Assembly: GCA_020850535.1 (NCBI GenBank)
Contig: JADZEM010000135.1
Span: forward strand, 123,102 to 187,101
Source of the DNA: Chloroflexota bacterium
Lineage (GTDB): Bacteria > Chloroflexota > UBA6077 > JACCZL01
DNA: 64,000 nucleotides
Reading direction: 5' to 3'
This document shows positions 1-8,238 of this stretch, piece by piece. Position 1 is the first letter of the stretch, and every line of letters starts with the position of its first letter. A program made the translations under genes and the position numbers. The notes under the pieces were generated by a model that worked only from the letters and a program-made list of their open reading frames with translations, had not been told where the DNA came from and searched no databases.

Positions 1-142
1 CCGCTGTGACGGCCTTCTCTTGACGTCGTGCCGCTCCCGCTGACAGAATCCGCCGTCGCTGTCTGCCACCCTGGCCGTCTGGGCCGCCTGGGTTACTCGG
101 GCGACTTCCCGCTGCCGCCGGCAGCCTTCGGAAAGGATCCCG

Positions 143-484
143 ATGTTCCACGACCTGCCGATTCCGATCTGGGCGATCGTGCTGATTGCGATCGTCATCG
201 TCATCCCGACATTCGTGTTCATCACCGGGCGCAACGCCGAGGGCGGCATGCGCGGCCGGGCGAGCCACGGCTGGAGCCGCTGGCGTGCGCTCTCCCAGAA
301 GGCAGCGGACACGCAAGCGCGGATTCTGCTGACCGTCTTCTACTTCACGGTCATGGTGCCGTTCGGCGTGGTGTTCGGGATTCTGAAGGATCCGCTGCAC
401 ATCAAGCACCGGCCGCGGGGCACCTACTGGATGGACCGCAAGCCCGGCTCCGAGGCGCTGGCTGACGCGAAGCGCCAGTTCTAG
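143..484 (+). CDS. SxtJ-like small membrane protein
   Basis: A 113-residue protein with two hydrophobic segments, about residues 8-27 and 60-82. The second is followed by KDPL, then GTYW and a C-terminal RQF. The order of a membrane helix, DPL, YW..R and a final QF resembles the SxtJ family of small membrane proteins, which often sit beside carbamoyltransferase and surface-polysaccharide genes. The match is from memory of the family pattern. No carbamoyltransferase is visible here, though one could lie upstream of the window. The ATG at 143 is preceded by a GGAAAGGA stretch. An overlapping frame covers the same DNA but has no membrane or family signal, so I did not call it. Confidence 0.6.
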   Translation: MFHDLPIPIWAIVLIAIVIVIPTFVFITGRNAEGGMRGRASHGWSRWRALSQKAADTQARILLTVFYFTVMVPFGVVFGILKDPLHIKHRPRGTYWMDRKPGSEALADAKRQF

Positions 485-552
485 TCCGCAGCCCGTGTGG
501 CTGACGGCCGCGGGCGGCGCTGGCAGGACCGCCTGACGTCCGTCATCGCAGT

Positions 553-597
553 GGTCACTGGCGTGGAGGTCACTGGCGTGGAGGTCACAGGCGTGGA
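553..597. repeat. 15-bp tandem repeat, three copies
   Basis: The unit GGTCACTGGCGTGGA occurs three times head to tail; the last copy has one change (ACAGG for ACTGG). It lies in the 356-bp interval 485-840 between two convergent genes. I see no gene in the rest of that interval. Confidence 0.85.
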
Positions 598-840
598 CGG
601 CGGGTAGCCCGTCGGCGATTGCCGCGCGTGACACCGTGACCGGGTCGACGGTGAAGCCCTGGTGAGGTGGCGGAGTTGGAGGGGCCGGACCGAGGCGATG
701 GGCCTGGGGAGGCGGCGGCGCCGGAGCGGCCCTCGCCGCTCCCGGGCGATGGGGCAGGCGCGGCCGGCCATGCATCAGCCCACCACATAGCCGGCCGCGT
801 TGTCTTCGTTGGCGAGGCGCTGAGGAGGCGTCAGGCGCGG

Positions 841-1512
841 TCAGCGGCGCGCGGCGATAGCTCGCACCAGGTCTGACCGGCTGACCATGCCGCGAATCGC
901 GCCGCCAGTCATCACGGGCACGCGCTTGATGTGGTGCTCGGCCAGCAGCGTGGCGATCTCTTCGACCGTCGCGCTCTCGGTGACGCTGATGACCTGCCCG
1001 GTCATCACCTCGGAGACCGTCGCGCCGATGTGGCCGATGACGTCGGCCTCGCTGACGATGCCGACGATCTTGCCGTCTGGATCCTCGACGGGCATGCCGC
1101 TGATGTTATGGTAGGCCAGCAGCTTGGCTGCATCCTCCACCAGCATGTCCGAGCCGACGGTGACGATCTCGCGGGCCATGATGTCGCGGGCGGTCAGGCC
1201 CGCCTGGCTGCCGGCCGAGGCCGCGACCGTGTCCGGGTGCAGGCTGGCGTGCAGATCCTGGAAGTTGGTGCTGCCGGCCTGCACGGACACCTGGAAGGTG
1301 AGCACGCGCTCATCCTCGAGACGGAGGACGCCGCGCAGGACAATGGCGTTCTGCTCGACCTCCTCATCGGGGACGCCCGGCGGCACGACGGCGATCAACT
1401 CGCCGCCCCGGACGACCAGCGAGACGGCCTCCTGGCCGGCATCTGAGGGCAGGTCAGCGAAGCCGGGCGCGGTGACCCGCCCAGCCGCATCGGCGATGGT
1501 CTGGCGTTTCAT
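841..1512 (-). CDS. Tandem CBS-domain protein
   Basis: A 223-residue cytoplasmic protein. The first 105 residues have no recognised domain. They are followed by two CBS modules, about residues 108-160 (ARDIM...SEADVIG) and 166-221 (VSEVM...SRSDLVRAI). CBS pairs bind adenosine nucleotides and usually sense energy state, so this is probably a stand-alone nucleotide-binding regulator; its partner is unknown. The frame stays open for another 290 codons upstream, but I chose the ATG at 1512 because GGGAGAG lies six bases before it and the upstream translation is low-complexity and crosses the oppositely oriented neighbour at 1879-2205. Confidence 0.85.
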   Translation of the reverse strand: MKRQTIADAAGRVTAPGFADLPSDAGQEAVSLVVRGGELIAVVPPGVPDEEVEQNAIVLRGVLRLEDERVLTFQVSVQAGSTNFQDLHASLHPDTVAASAGSQAGLTARDIMAREIVTVGSDMLVEDAAKLLAYHNISGMPVEDPDGKIVGIVSEADVIGHIGATVSEVMTGQVISVTESATVEEIATLLAEHHIKRVPVMTGGAIRGMVSRSDLVRAIAARR

Positions 1513-1878
1513 CGGAGGCTCTCCCGTCGCAGCAGTGATCGGTCCGGGCAGTGAGGCGCTCGCCACGCTCCAGGCATGATGCTGGGCAGGCAGGAAAACG
1601 GTCAAGCCCCAGCGGGTCAGACGCACGGCGACCGCAGGGTGAAATCGGCCTGGGGAGTCGATGCGGCGTCGGCGGAGGGCGGGCTGCTGTTGGCTTGCTG
1701 ACATCGTGGGCGCTTCCTGGCGGGGAATGCTTCTGCGGGCCGGCCGGCTCGCGCGATACTGGTGAGGCGAGTCCGAGCGGCGCGGGCAAGGCTGTGTCGG
1801 GGCCGCGTGCTGGAAGCTGACGGCGAGAGATCGGGACGGGCAGGCAGGTCGCCCGCCCGGCAGGCGGGAGGACGGCCA

Positions 1879-2205
1879 ATGCTGAGCTGGATCACCAGGG
1901 GGCGCACGAGCGCCGAGTGGGTCACGGAGTACGCAAAGGGTCACACGCACCCCGTGAATCAGGTGTGCCACGCGTTCGGCATCCCGATGATCGCGGCGTC
2001 GGTCCCGCTGTTTCTGGTGTCGCTGGTGCTGGGCCGGTTCTGGCGTGTGCCGCTGGCGCTGTTCAGCATCGGGTGGGGATTCCAGTTTGTGGGGCACGCC
2101 TTTGAGGGAAAGCCGCCGGAGTTCTTCAGCGATCCACGGTTTCTGTTCGTCGGGGTGCGGTGGTGGGCCACGAAGATGCTCAAGCGGGTGGGAGCAGCAT
2201 CGTAG
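1879..2205 (+). CDS. Mpo1-like (DUF962) membrane protein
   Basis: A 108-residue membrane protein of the DUF962/Mpo1 family. It has the hallmark HTHPVNQVCH motif near residue 22, a hydrophobic segment (about 34-52), and GHAFEGKPP followed by DPRF near the C terminus. Yeast Mpo1 is an iron-dependent dioxygenase that shortens 2-hydroxy fatty acids, and the conserved histidines are its metal ligands. The bacterial function is inferred only from that. The start at 1879 follows GGGAGGAC. An in-frame upstream ATG at 1762 is rejected because it adds 39 unlike, arginine-rich residues. Divergent from the CBS gene. Confidence 0.85.
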   Translation: MLSWITRGRTSAEWVTEYAKGHTHPVNQVCHAFGIPMIAASVPLFLVSLVLGRFWRVPLALFSIGWGFQFVGHAFEGKPPEFFSDPRFLFVGVRWWATKMLKRVGAAS

Positions 2206-2276
2206 GGCGTGGGCCGTAGAGCGTGGGCCGTAGAGCGTGGGCCGTAGGGCGTGGGCCGTAGGGCGTGGGCCGTGGG
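2203..2276. repeat. GGGCGTGGGCCGTA tandem repeat
   Basis: About five imperfect copies of a 14-15-bp unit (GGGCGTGGGCCGTAG). They begin at the stop codon of the Mpo1-like gene and run into the leader of the next gene. The core GTGGGCC is the complement of the 7-bp unit in the array at 8151-8234. Confidence 0.8.
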
Positions 2277-2392
2277 CGGCGGGTGGTCCGCTCCGTGCGA
2301 CTGAGGTCTCCTGGGCGTGGCGCAGCAGTGCGCCTGGACCCATACCTGAGTCCATGCCTGAGCCCATATCTGAGAAGGAGGCCTGTCTCACG

Positions 2393-2692
2393 ATGCCACG
2401 ACAGCAGCGCAGTCAGCGCCAGGAACCACGCCACCAGGAGCCACAGCACCAGGAGCCACAGCACCAGGAGCCACAGCACGAGCAGCCGTCGTCGCAGGAG
2501 CGCCAGTTTGCCGTCGGGGACCGGGTCCGCGCCAAGATCACCAATCGGACCGGCGAGGTGACCCAGGTCGTTCAGGACGGCGCGACGGATACGGTAACGG
2601 TCTCCTACGACGGCGAGCCGCAGGACGACTATCTGACGACCCCGGCGCGCGAGGGGGCGGAGCTGCCGCGCACGCTGGTGGACCCGGCGTAG
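2393..2692 (+). CDS. Small Gln-rich repeat protein
   Basis: A 99-residue protein. Residues 1-40 are Gln/Glu/Pro/His rich and hold the pentapeptide HQEPQ repeated by a perfect 15-bp DNA tandem (CACCAGGAGCCACAG, three copies, 2432-2476). The C-terminal ~60 residues (VGDRVRAKI, a TGEV turn, VTVSYDG) look like a small beta-barrel similar to KOW/SH3-like modules, ending in LPRTLVDPA. AAGGAGG lies 13 bases before the ATG, longer than usual. I do not recognise a family. The copy number of the repeat is likely to vary between strains. Confidence 0.6.
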   Translation: MPRQQRSQRQEPRHQEPQHQEPQHQEPQHEQPSSQERQFAVGDRVRAKITNRTGEVTQVVQDGATDTVTVSYDGEPQDDYLTTPAREGAELPRTLVDPA

Positions 2693-2921
2693 CGGCATCT
2701 GATCCCCACAGTCGGGACGTGGCGGCGTCCCTGTTTCGCTGCACTGCCCGTTTCAGGTCGTGTGCGCGCTGTGAGCGTTGCTCTCGGCGAGCGTTGTACA
2801 ATCCGACCCCCACGCCTGCTGCCGACTCTGGCCGGTGCTGGTGGTGCGTCTCCATTCGGGCAGATCGCTCGCGCGTGTCGCCTGCCCGTGCCAAGTCGAT
2901 GAGCACACGAGGTGCAGTGCG

Positions 2922-3677
2922 ATGACGACGACAGCCCGCGAACCGGTCGCTCGCGCATCGACGCCGAGCGTCGAGCGGCTGCGTGTGAAGATCTTTGCCG
3001 ATGGGGCGAATCTGCCGAGCATGCTGGCCCTGTACGCGGACCAGCGCATCTCGGGATTCACCACGAACCCGACGTTGATGCGGAACGCCGGGATCACCGA
3101 CTACCGGGCGTTCGCTCGCGAGGTGCTGGCGGCGATCCCCGACCGGTCGATCTCGTTCGAGGTCTTCTCGGACGACCTTGACGAGATGGAGCGGCAGGCC
3201 CGCGAGATCGCGTCCTGGGGCGAGCACGTCTACGTGAAGATCCCGGTCTCGAACACGCAGGGCGTCTCGACGGGGCCGCTGATTCGGACGCTGAGCCATG
3301 CTGGCGTGAAGGTCAACGTGACGGCGCTGATGACGCTGGCGCAGGTTGAGGACGTGGTCAGCAACCTGGCGGGCGGCGCGCCGAGCTACGTCTCGGTCTT
3401 CGCGGGGCGCATCGCCGATACGGGCGTCGATCCGGTGCCGCTGATGGCAGAGGCGGTCGAGATCCTGCGACCGTACGCCGACTGCGAGCTGATCTGGGCC
3501 AGCCCGCGCGAGCTGCTGAACGTGTTCCAGGCGGACAGCATCGGCTGCCACATCATCACGGTGACGCCGGACGTGCTGAAGAAGCTGTCGCTGGTGGGCA
3601 AGGATCTGGACGAGTACTCGCTGGACACCGTGAAGATGTTCCGGTCGGACGCGGTGGCAGCGGGGTTCACGCTGTAG
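2922..3677 (+). CDS. Transaldolase/fructose-6-phosphate aldolase family
   Basis: A 251-residue class I aldolase of the transaldolase/FSA family, which uses a lysine Schiff base to transfer or cleave a dihydroxyacetone unit. The sequence shows FADGAN near residue 25, TTNPTL (47-52), and the catalytic lysine K106 in VYVKIPVSN. Conserved NVTALMT and SVFAGRIADTG follow. The length is nearer to the short TalC/FSA group than to the ~320-residue TalB group. Either sedoheptulose/fructose-phosphate transaldolase activity or an FSA-type aldolase is possible. The start at 2922 has GAGG nine bases upstream. Confidence 0.9.
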   Translation: MTTTAREPVARASTPSVERLRVKIFADGANLPSMLALYADQRISGFTTNPTLMRNAGITDYRAFAREVLAAIPDRSISFEVFSDDLDEMERQAREIASWGEHVYVKIPVSNTQGVSTGPLIRTLSHAGVKVNVTALMTLAQVEDVVSNLAGGAPSYVSVFAGRIADTGVDPVPLMAEAVEILRPYADCELIWASPRELLNVFQADSIGCHIITVTPDVLKKLSLVGKDLDEYSLDTVKMFRSDAVAAGFTL

Positions 3678-3725
3678 CGTCGGGCAGGCCGTCTCCCGCT
3701 GACTGTCTGGAGGGCGGGCGTCCCC

Positions 3726-4943
3726 ATGCGCGACGAAGACTCCTGGTCAGGCGTCGGCGACGGCGGCAGCACCAGCAGCGGTGGTGACGCGTCCTCGTCG
3801 TCGGGCGAGAGCGGCGGTGGCTGGAGCTGGTCCGAGGCGGCCGGCGAGGCTGCCGGGCAGGCCCTCGGCTCGCTGTTCGAGCCGTCCACGGTGGTCCCGT
3901 CGCAGCCGATCCCCTCAGGCTCCCCGGAGACGCCGCTCCTGAACCCCGCCATCATGGCGCTCTTCACCGCCGGCGCGGCCGGCACAACACAAGCGGGGCC
4001 GCCGGCGCTCGACGCGCGGACGCTCGCGGAGGTTCAGGCGCTCGAAGCGCTGCTGGAGCAGCCGGCCCCGGGACAGCTTGCGGCGCTGCTCGACGCGCGC
4101 TGGTACGTCCAGCGGCGCGAGGAGCGACGCTTCGAGACGGTCACCTGGGGCTTCGACCATCTCATCAGGATCTGCACGCACCCAGCCGGCCCCTACGACG
4201 ACGGGCCACCGGCAGAAGTTCTCGACGGGCGGACCCTGTTCCCGCTGCTGGCCGCCGAGGAGGCGGCAGACGGGGTCGCCGTGTGGCTCGGACCGGCCGG
4301 CGACTACGCTCGCGAGGCCGTCTACCTGGGGCCGGGCATCCTGCGCGGGCTGGCGGCCGGCGTGGACCGGCGGATCGGGGCAGCTCCGTTGCCCGCCCGC
4401 ACCCGCGCCGAGATCGAGCTCTGGATGGAGATCACGCAGTTCCCCTGGCGTGACCGCGAGCTGGCGCCGGCGTCTGGCGATGCGCCCCCGGGCGCCGTGC
4501 AGGCCCATTCCAGCATGGACAGCGCATGGCGGCCCTACGAGACAGGGGCTGGTACGGCCACCCGGCCGGGGCCGACGCTCGGGCCGGTGTTCACCGTCGA
4601 GCAGCCGGACGCACCGGCCGGCTACCCTGGCGATGGCCGGACGGAGATCCTCTGTGGCGGCTTGCTGGCAGAATACCTGTACGACAAGGCGACGTGGCAT
4701 CCGCCGACGTGGTTCATCTCGCGAGAGACGCGCCGTGCGGCGGCGAAGCTCGCGATGGTCGCCACGGAGCTGCTGAAGCTGATCCCGCACGGCGAGGACG
4801 AGCTGCCGCGCGGTGTCATCCTGACCGTGGCGGGCGCGTCGTTCTTGCGCCGGCGGCCGGAGTACCGTGCGCGCCGCTGGATGCACACGATGTTCGAACG
4901 GTACCACCGCGCGGCGACCCACTGGATGCCGTCCATCCGCTGA
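3726..4943 (+). CDS. Hypothetical protein, Gly/Ser-rich N terminus
   Basis: A 405-residue protein I do not recognise. The first 55 residues are Gly/Ser/Asp rich and low-complexity. Residues 80-405 look globular, with a Trp-rich middle (ITQFPWRDREL) and a basic, aromatic C terminus (RRWMHTMFERYHRAATHWMP). There is no signal peptide or convincing membrane helix. It starts 48 bp after the aldolase stop, with TGGAGGGCGGGCG before the ATG, so it may be co-transcribed with it. The codon use is GC-rich like its neighbours. Confidence 0.65.
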   Translation: MRDEDSWSGVGDGGSTSSGGDASSSSGESGGGWSWSEAAGEAAGQALGSLFEPSTVVPSQPIPSGSPETPLLNPAIMALFTAGAAGTTQAGPPALDARTLAEVQALEALLEQPAPGQLAALLDARWYVQRREERRFETVTWGFDHLIRICTHPAGPYDDGPPAEVLDGRTLFPLLAAEEAADGVAVWLGPAGDYAREAVYLGPGILRGLAAGVDRRIGAAPLPARTRAEIELWMEITQFPWRDRELAPASGDAPPGAVQAHSSMDSAWRPYETGAGTATRPGPTLGPVFTVEQPDAPAGYPGDGRTEILCGGLLAEYLYDKATWHPPTWFISRETRRAAAKLAMVATELLKLIPHGEDELPRGVILTVAGASFLRRRPEYRARRWMHTMFERYHRAATHWMPSIR

Positions 4944-5048
4944 ACGACGCCGATGGACCGTCGCCGGAGCGCGTCGTGTCCTGCTGCGATGGCACGGCTG
5001 CCGCGCCGGACACCGCCTCGTCGCCGAGCGTCAGCGTATGATGAGGGT

Positions 5049-5366
5049 ATGGCGCGCAACGGACTTGAGGTCGGTTTCCTGCTTGATGCCCGGTGGCATC
5101 TCCTTCGAGGCGAGATGGATCGGACGAAACGACCAGCCCTGATGGCGCTTGCTCAGATCCTGGACGCCGCCGGCCTGCCACCACGCGTGATCGGGCGTCT
5201 GGATCTGCTGCACGAGAAGTTGCGGGCAGGTACGGATCCGGCTCGCCGCCGCTCCAAACGGCTTCAGGATCTCGCAGACGCACAGGCAATCCTGGAAGAG
5301 GCACCCGAACTGCGTACTCACCTGAGTGCACAGGAACGCACGATTCTCGATGCACTCCCCGGGTAG
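5049..5366 (+). pseudogene. Nucleotidyltransferase-like remnant with internal deletion
   Basis: An open frame of 105 residues. Its start (LLDARWHLLRGEM, then TKRPALMALAQIL) and its end (DLLHEKLRAG, RRRSKRLQDLADAQ) both resemble parts of AbiEii-like or other small nucleotidyltransferases. In such proteins the N-terminal helix leads to a YxxIGG strand and the active-site Asp pair, and the C-terminal KLRAG..RRSKRLQDLADAQ segment comes about 80-100 residues later. Here VIG is joined directly to RLDLLHEKL, so the whole catalytic core appears deleted without a frameshift. The family match is from memory. A short intact gene is the alternative. Confidence 0.42.
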
Positions 5367-5569
5367 CGTGGGGTGTCCCCGGCGTCGGTCGTGTGGCGGT
5401 CAGATCGGTGCAACGGCCGTCCACGACGGGCGATGCATAGTGATGGTACGGAGGCAGACTCTCCGGGCCGGAGCTGCGCGGTATCGTGCTGCCGGGCGGC
5501 GCGGACGGCAACCTGCGCCGTGCCGGACAGCGTGCGCGCGGTGACCTCCCCCGCGCCAGAGGATGCCGA

Positions 5570-7183
5570 TCAGCGGCCGGCCCCGACGAACGTCGTCCAG
5601 AGGCCGTCTTCGTCCACAACGGTGAACGGCACGAAGTACGCACCGTCGGCGAGGCGGTTCACGGTGAACGTCAGCTCGGCGGTGCTCTGGCTCACGCTGT
5701 AGTTCAGCGGTCCGCGCTGCCCACGCAGCGCCCCGACATCCACCGTGGCATTCTGGGGCTGGCCGAAGCGCAATTCGTGAAGCGCGTTGGCCGGGCCGTC
5801 CACCGAGCTTGCCGACACGGTCACCTGCAGCCTGGACTGGCCGCCCGCTGTCGCCGGCGCGAGCACGGAGGTCCGCACTTTGACGCCTCGGCCGGGCCGG
5901 CGGGTTGGCGCGACGGTCGGGGTCCGAGTGGGGCCAGCCGGCGTGCTGGTGGCGGTTGGGGTGGCGCTGGCGGTTGCCGTGGCGGTAGCGGTTGGGGTGG
6001 CTGGCGGGGGCGTCGCGGACGGGGTAGCGGTTGGGGCGGCCGGCGTCGAGGTTGGCAGCGGGCCGGAGCCGCCGCGCGGTCCCAGGTCGGCATGGCGGCC
6101 GGCGAACGTCGCGGAGGCGCTCAGGTCGACGGACATCTGGTCGTAGGTGCGCTCGGGGAAGAGCGACCATGCCCAGTAGCCGGCGTAGCCCTTGCTGTAG
6201 AAATCCTCGAAGCGCTGCAGGGCGTCTGTGCTGGCGCTGGCGTAGCTCTCCCCGACCACCAGCGGCGCGTCGAGGCCCATCCCGCTCTGGTACCAGCTGT
6301 ACGAGTTGCAGCGCATGCAGTAGGTGCCGCCGCCCATGTAGTCGTACCAGTGGGCCTGGTAGTAGTCCAGGCCGGCCCCCTTGACCATCGGCAAGCCATC
6401 GGCGAAGCCCATGCCGACCGTCACCATCGCGGACGAATTGGCGTGGACGGCGTTCGCGACGGCCTGGACGGTCGCCTTCAGGTTCGCCTCGGTGACGCGG
6501 TCGTTCCAGACGTCGAAGTCTGGCTCGTTGAAGACCTCCCAGCTCAGGACGCGCGGGTTGCCGTTGTACCGCGCGAAGAGGGGCGTCAGGGCCGCGGCGA
6601 GCTTGGCGCGCTGGGTGGGATCGCTGAGCCAGCCGGCCGGGATGCCGCTCGCGCCGGAGAACAGCACGAAGTTGTAGTAGAGGTCGTGCTGCTCGGCGAG
6701 CTGGAGGGCAGCGTCGAAGTCGGCGTAGACGGCCGGATTCAGGCTGGTGGGATGGTCGTTGGCGTCGCGGTTGATCTGCCAGGCGTTGCCAGGGAGGGTC
6801 CACCAGCGCAGGACACGGATGCCGCTGGCGCGGGCCTGGGCGAAGCGCTGGCTGAGGATGTCGCGGGTCCAGGAGGCGCTGACGCCGCCGCTGTTGGGGC
6901 CGCAGCCGAAGTCACAGGCCCAGCCGTACCAGGGGACGTTCGCGCCGTGGAGGTACCACGAGCTGCCCTGCCAGGAGATGCGCGAGCCGGGGCTGCTGGC
7001 CTGCACGGCGCGGCTCTGCATCGGGAGGATCTGCGCCAGGGCGACGGCCACGATCAGGACGAGCCAGAGCGCGTAGCGCCCATGGGCATGCCGCGCAGCG
7101 GCGGAGCAGCGCGCAGCGGCCGGTCGGGAGAGGGCGGTTCGTGAGCGGTCTGACAGCGAGCGTGCGAGCGTCTGGAGATCCAT
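5570..7183 (-). CDS. Secreted GH5-like glycoside hydrolase
   Basis: A 537-residue exported enzyme. A basic N terminus leads to a membrane segment at about residues 38-54, which acts as signal or anchor. The TIM-barrel (about 68-365) shows the family-5 acid/base motif SWEVFNEPDF (E220) and a nucleophile strand PLVVGESYAS (E312), as in cellulases and beta-mannanases. Residues 376-425 are a Thr/Pro/Ala stalk. Residues 440-537 form a separate beta-rich C-terminal domain ending WTTFVGAGR, which recurs in the secreted protein at 39570-41186. The substrate cannot be read from sequence. The ATG at 7183 has no strong ribosome site; the frame stays open to 7300. Confidence 0.82.
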   Translation of the reverse strand: MDLQTLARSLSDRSRTALSRPAAARCSAAARHAHGRYALWLVLIVAVALAQILPMQSRAVQASSPGSRISWQGSSWYLHGANVPWYGWACDFGCGPNSGGVSASWTRDILSQRFAQARASGIRVLRWWTLPGNAWQINRDANDHPTSLNPAVYADFDAALQLAEQHDLYYNFVLFSGASGIPAGWLSDPTQRAKLAAALTPLFARYNGNPRVLSWEVFNEPDFDVWNDRVTEANLKATVQAVANAVHANSSAMVTVGMGFADGLPMVKGAGLDYYQAHWYDYMGGGTYCMRCNSYSWYQSGMGLDAPLVVGESYASASTDALQRFEDFYSKGYAGYWAWSLFPERTYDQMSVDLSASATFAGRHADLGPRGGSGPLPTSTPAAPTATPSATPPPATPTATATATASATPTATSTPAGPTRTPTVAPTRRPGRGVKVRTSVLAPATAGGQSRLQVTVSASSVDGPANALHELRFGQPQNATVDVGALRGQRGPLNYSVSQSTAELTFTVNRLADGAYFVPFTVVDEDGLWTTFVGAGR

Positions 7184-7457
7184 GCGTGCCTGTCCGAGAC
7201 GAGCGCGCTGCGTTGGCGCTCTCCTTCCGGACAACGTGGCGGGGACGGCCAGTCGATCATGACCCGCACGGGGTGATTCTCTGGCACGGTCGGGGTGCAA
7301 CTCTTCCGGGTGCGACTCTTCCGGGTGCAGCGCTTCCGGTGCCGCCAGGAGTCAGCGAGCGAACAGCCCAGATGACGCCGGTGCGAACGTCTGCCGTCCG
7401 GGACGGGCGTACGCTGAGAACAGAACGTACCGCGGTCATGCGGAAGGAGTCATCCAC

Positions 7458-7862
7458 ATGTTCCAGCACCTCAACGCCTTCGGTCATCAGCGCACCTTCT
7501 GGCAGGCGTTCGGCTTCTACCTCGTCTACCTGATCGCCGGCATCCTGGGGATCGCCATGCTGTCGGCTGTGGCGGGGCTGGTCGTGATGGCGGCCGGCGG
7601 CGTCTACGGCTTCGAGCAGGGGCTGACGTTCGGGGCGGTCCTGGCGGTGGTCGGCAGCACGCTGCTCTCGCTGGTGGTGCTGCGGGCGAAGGGCCTGCTG
7701 CGGCACGCGGGCTATCTGCTGGTCGCGCTGCTGGCCGGCGCGAGCGCGACGCTCGGCGGGCTGATCCTGGGGCTGATCTTCGTGGCGTTCCTGACGACGC
7801 GCCCGTCGGCGACGACGCTCGAGGGCCAGTCCCGCCCGCTCGGCGAGCCGGCCACCTACTGA
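7458..7862 (+). CDS. Four-helix membrane protein
   Basis: A 134-residue integral membrane protein with about four hydrophobic segments (roughly 15-35, 36-52, 58-78 and 85-112) and a short polar C-terminal tail. No family is recognised. The start is well supported: AAGGAG lies nine bases before the ATG. It is divergent from the glycosidase gene, with about 270 bp between the starts. Confidence 0.72.
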   Translation: MFQHLNAFGHQRTFWQAFGFYLVYLIAGILGIAMLSAVAGLVVMAAGGVYGFEQGLTFGAVLAVVGSTLLSLVVLRAKGLLRHAGYLLVALLAGASATLGGLILGLIFVAFLTTRPSATTLEGQSRPLGEPATY

Positions 7863-7940
7863 TCGGCCGGCTCACCGCCGCTCCTGCGCGTTCGCAGGCG
7901 GACAGCCTCGCACGGAGCCGAACGCAACTCGTGTGTAAGA

Positions 7941-8134
7941 CGTGCAAGTACCCATGTCATCCTGAGCGCAGCGAAGGACCTCACCCGCTGACGCGACGCC
8001 TGACGGTCAGCGGGTAACGGGAGCGTTGACGCTCGGAGCGTGAAGCACAAGCTAACGTCGCAGGGTGACGCGACACCTGACGGTCAGCGGGTGAGGTCCT
8101 TCGCTGCGCTCAGGATGACATGGGTACTTGCACG
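7941..8134. repeat. Perfect 52-bp inverted repeat (GTCATCCTGAG type)
   Basis: Arms 7941-7992 and 8083-8134 are perfect reverse complements over 52 bp, separated by 90 bp. Each contains the motif GTCATCCTGAGCGCAGCGAA followed by ACCTCACCCGCTGAC. The spacer carries another copy of GTCAGCGGGT (8006-8015) that can pair with the inner end of the left arm. Related elements occur elsewhere in the window (19717, 25854 and 41890 regions). With the 7-bp array it fills the 7863-8238 interval, in which I see no gene. Confidence 0.92.
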
Positions 8135-8150
8135 TTTTCACAATCGTCCA

Positions 8151-8234
8151 CGGCCCACGGCCCACGGCCCACGGCCCACGGCCCACGGCCCACGGCCCAC
8201 GGCCCACGGCCCACGGCCCACGGCCCACGGCCCA
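8151..8234. repeat. 7-bp tandem array (CGGCCCA)12
   Basis: Twelve uninterrupted copies of the heptamer CGGCCCA. The array begins 16 bp after the right arm of the 52-bp inverted repeat and ends a few bases before the stop codon of the converging minus-strand gene. Arrays like this are prone to copy-number change. Confidence 0.95.
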
Positions 8235-8238
8235 CGAC

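Noticed and set aside
1513..2391. Long N-terminal extension of the CBS protein
   Set aside because: It is low-complexity, crosses the tandem repeats and the opposite-strand Mpo1-like gene, and a good ribosome site supports the ATG at 1512.
8151..8234. Regular short repeats that might be taken for a CRISPR array
   Set aside because: The 7-bp units are contiguous with no spacers and no cas genes are near.
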